DNA from: Clostridia bacterium
Lineage (GTDB): Bacteria; Bacillota; Clostridia; Christensenellales; Borkfalkiaceae
Assembly: GCA_900770945.1 (NCBI GenBank)
Contig: CAAGME010000002.1
Span: forward strand, 38,210 to 102,209
Direction: 5' to 3'
DNA length: 64,000 nt
This document shows, piece after piece, positions 62,559 to 64,000 of this stretch. The notes beneath the pieces were generated by a model. That model did no database searches and was not told the DNA's origin. It saw only the letters and a list, made by a program, of their open reading frames with translations. The translations under genes were made by a program, and so were the position numbers. Each line of letters starts with the position of its first letter. Within the stretch, counting starts at the first letter, position 1.

Positions 62559-63389
62559 ATGAGCTTAGCCGACAAAATTTTTATTGAGAACTGCAAAGAC
62601 ATTATCGCAAACGGCGTGTGGGATACGGATCTCCCCGTTCGTCCGCATTGGGAAGACGGTACTCCCGCGCACACCGTAAAAAAATTCTGCATCGTAAACC
62701 GTTACGACTTGACGAAAGAATTCCCTATTCTCACTATAAGAAAAACCTATTTTAAGTCCGCGCTTGACGAAATTCTGTGGATTTGGCAGAAAAAATCAAA
62801 CAACGTTCACGACTTAAACAGCCATATCTGGGACAGTTGGGCGGACGAGACCGGTTCGATCGGCAAAGCCTACGGCTATCAACTCGGCGTTAAACATAAG
62901 TATAAAGAAGGGGAATTCGACCAGGTTGACAGGGTTTTATACGACTTAAAACACAACCCCAATTCAAGGCGGATTCTCACGAATATTTACACTTTTGCCG
63001 ACCTTAACGAAATGCATCTTTACCCTTGCGCGTATTCTATGACGTTCAACGTTTCGGGCAATAAATTGAACGCAATTTTGAACCAGCGTTCCAACGATAT
63101 GGTTACGGCAAACAACTGGAACGTCGTTCAATACTCGCTGCTTTTAATTATGTTCGCAAAGGTTTCGGGACTCGAACCGGGCGAACTCGTTCACGTTATC
63201 GCCGACGCGCACATATACGACAGACATATTCCCATCTTCGAAGAAATGCTCAAAAACCCCGTTTACGACGCGCCTAAGCTAATCATAAAACGCGACGTAA
63301 AGGATTTTTACGACTTCAGGGTTGACGACTTTGCGCTCGAAGATTATAAAGCGACGCCGCTTAAAACGAAAATCGAGGTGGCAATCTGA
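62559..63389 (+). CDS. thyA: Thymidylate synthase
   Basis: Makes dTMP from dUMP using methylenetetrahydrofolate, which is oxidised to dihydrofolate. The 276 residues carry the catalytic Cys157 in LYPCAYS, the QRSNDM motif and the nucleotide-binding HIYDRH region. AAGG lies about ten bases upstream of ATG. Its stop overlaps the start of the dihydrofolate reductase gene, which regenerates the folate it consumes. Confidence 0.96.
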   Translation: MSLADKIFIENCKDIIANGVWDTDLPVRPHWEDGTPAHTVKKFCIVNRYDLTKEFPILTIRKTYFKSALDEILWIWQKKSNNVHDLNSHIWDSWADETGSIGKAYGYQLGVKHKYKEGEFDQVDRVLYDLKHNPNSRRILTNIYTFADLNEMHLYPCAYSMTFNVSGNKLNAILNQRSNDMVTANNWNVVQYSLLLIMFAKVSGLEPGELVHVIADAHIYDRHIPIFEEMLKNPVYDAPKLIIKRDVKDFYDFRVDDFALEDYKATPLKTKIEVAI

Positions 63390-63895
63390 TGAAGCTTATA
63401 GTTGCCGTCGATAAAAACTGGGGTATAGGTAAAAGCAACGGGCTTTTGTTTTCAATCCCCGAAGATATGAAATTTTTCAGAAAAACCACAACGGGCAAAG
63501 TCGTTTGCATGGGGTACAACACTCTTTTATCCTTTCCCGGCTCAAAGCCGCTTAAAAACAGAGTAAATATCGTGCTTGCGCCGGACGGCGTAGAACGCGA
63601 CGACTGCATAATCGTTCACACCTTAGGCGAACTCTTCAAAACGCTTGAAAATTACGATACCGACGACGTATTCGTAATAGGCGGCGGAATGTTCTATCGT
63701 ACGATGTACCCGTATTGCGACGAAGCGTATATCACGAAAGTCGATGCAGACGGTGGGGCGACGGTGTTTTTCGATAATCTCGATAAGCTCCCGAATTGGT
63801 CGCACACGGCATTGGAAGAACCCGTTACTTCAAACGGATTGAAGCTCACTTTCACGCTCTATAAAAATTCCGAGCCTAAAAAATTTGAGGGCTAA
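63389..63895 (+). CDS. dfrA: Dihydrofolate reductase
   Basis: Reduces dihydrofolate to tetrahydrofolate with NADPH and closes the thymidylate cycle with thyA. At 168 residues it has the N-terminal VDKNWGIGKSN loop, the catalytic Asp in IPEDMKFFR, the GYNTLLSFPG nucleotide-binding region and FVIGGGMFYRTM. The usual Arg of the GRxTxxS motif is not obvious: VVCMGYNTLLSFPG reads Tyr-Asn where Arg is common. That could affect cofactor or inhibitor binding. It is translationally coupled to thyA. Confidence 0.93.
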   Translation: MKLIVAVDKNWGIGKSNGLLFSIPEDMKFFRKTTTGKVVCMGYNTLLSFPGSKPLKNRVNIVLAPDGVERDDCIIVHTLGELFKTLENYDTDDVFVIGGGMFYRTMYPYCDEAYITKVDADGGATVFFDNLDKLPNWSHTALEEPVTSNGLKLTFTLYKNSEPKKFEG

Positions 63896-64000
63896 AAAAG
63901 GATAGGGATTGCATTCTTCATCACTAATTATTTTTGCGGCAATAAATCGGTTTTTGCTGCGTTAAACTCCCATCAATGTACGTCGAGTACTATTTCGGTC
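63896..64000. other. Unassigned 3' end of the window
   Basis: No reading frame on either strand is convincing in these 105 bases. A GTAC-GTCGA-GTAC imperfect palindrome lies near 63979-63991. The window ends before the next gene. Confidence 0.3.

Noticed and set aside
1..64000. CRISPR arrays, prophage, transposases or plasmid functions
   Set aside because: No regularly spaced repeats, integrases, transposases or phage structural genes were seen anywhere in the window.

Overview
The window looks like a chromosomal core segment of an uncultured, spore-forming member of the Clostridia (Firmicutes), with no sign of phage, plasmid, IS or CRISPR content. The main clues are Clostridia-type gene orders (prmA-mtaB-HIT-rpsU; pcrA-ligA; yicC-rpoZ-priA-def-fmt-rsmB-rlmN-rsgA-rpe-thiN), an uninterrupted sigK, a MutS2 and an RNase J. 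The proline enzyme is of the archaeal/eukaryotic-like type, and ribosome binding sites are consensus GGAGG-like with ATG, TTG or GTG starts. GC content looks moderate by eye. No species can be named from this sequence.

Layout. 1-10.4 kb: pheS-pheT behind a near-consensus promoter, mutS2, a cysteine desulfurase-thiI pair for tRNA 4-thiouridine, a pyridoxamine kinase and an M29 aminopeptidase. 10.5-12 kb: a convergent DUF1846 gene. 12.2-18.4 kb: a fused ATPase-FtsX ABC exporter, prmA, mtaB, a HIT hydrolase, rpsU and one unrecognised gene. 18.5-32 kb: pcrA-ligA, then the long, mostly overlapping translation and repair operon yicC to thiN. 32.1-37.2 kb: tRNA-Leu(CAA) on the minus strand, then polA-coaE-lytic transglycosylase-dtd-QueG-like. 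37.4 kb: a 38-codon gene. 37.6-39.6 kb: tkt on the minus strand. 39.8-50.9 kb: proS, two membrane proteins, mnmE, a LysR regulator, cca, a peptidase S51, a two-component system and an unknown membrane protein. 51-54.6 kb: a YkvI-like transporter whose 3' end overlaps a convergent ABC importer operon. 54.7-64 kb: valS, rnjA, trmR-trhP, sigK, a short-chain dehydrogenase, thyA and dfrA.

Functionally the window is dominated by tRNA charging, tRNA and rRNA modification, translation initiation, DNA replication and repair, and folate/thymidylate synthesis. Compared with the usual Firmicutes order, several expected neighbours are absent: gmk, remA and coaBC near rpoZ; prpC and prkC between rlmN and rsgA; rsmE between prmA and mtaB; yqeY after rpsU.

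The most interesting unexplained signal is a short dispersed sequence, TTACG-N5-CGTAA followed by AAACTTTTAAAATC. It occurs four times between genes (two on each strand), and once more, nearly unchanged, inside the priA reading frame without altering the expected protein length. Its half-sites and A/T tail are conserved while the 5-nt spacer varies, which fits a DNA-binding site better than an inserted element. Other items worth a second look are a pheST leader hairpin with a four-codon Phe-ending minigene, a perfect 20-bp tandem duplication at 50.9 kb, a strong intrinsic terminator inside the ABC importer operon, and the 38-codon gene at 37.4 kb.
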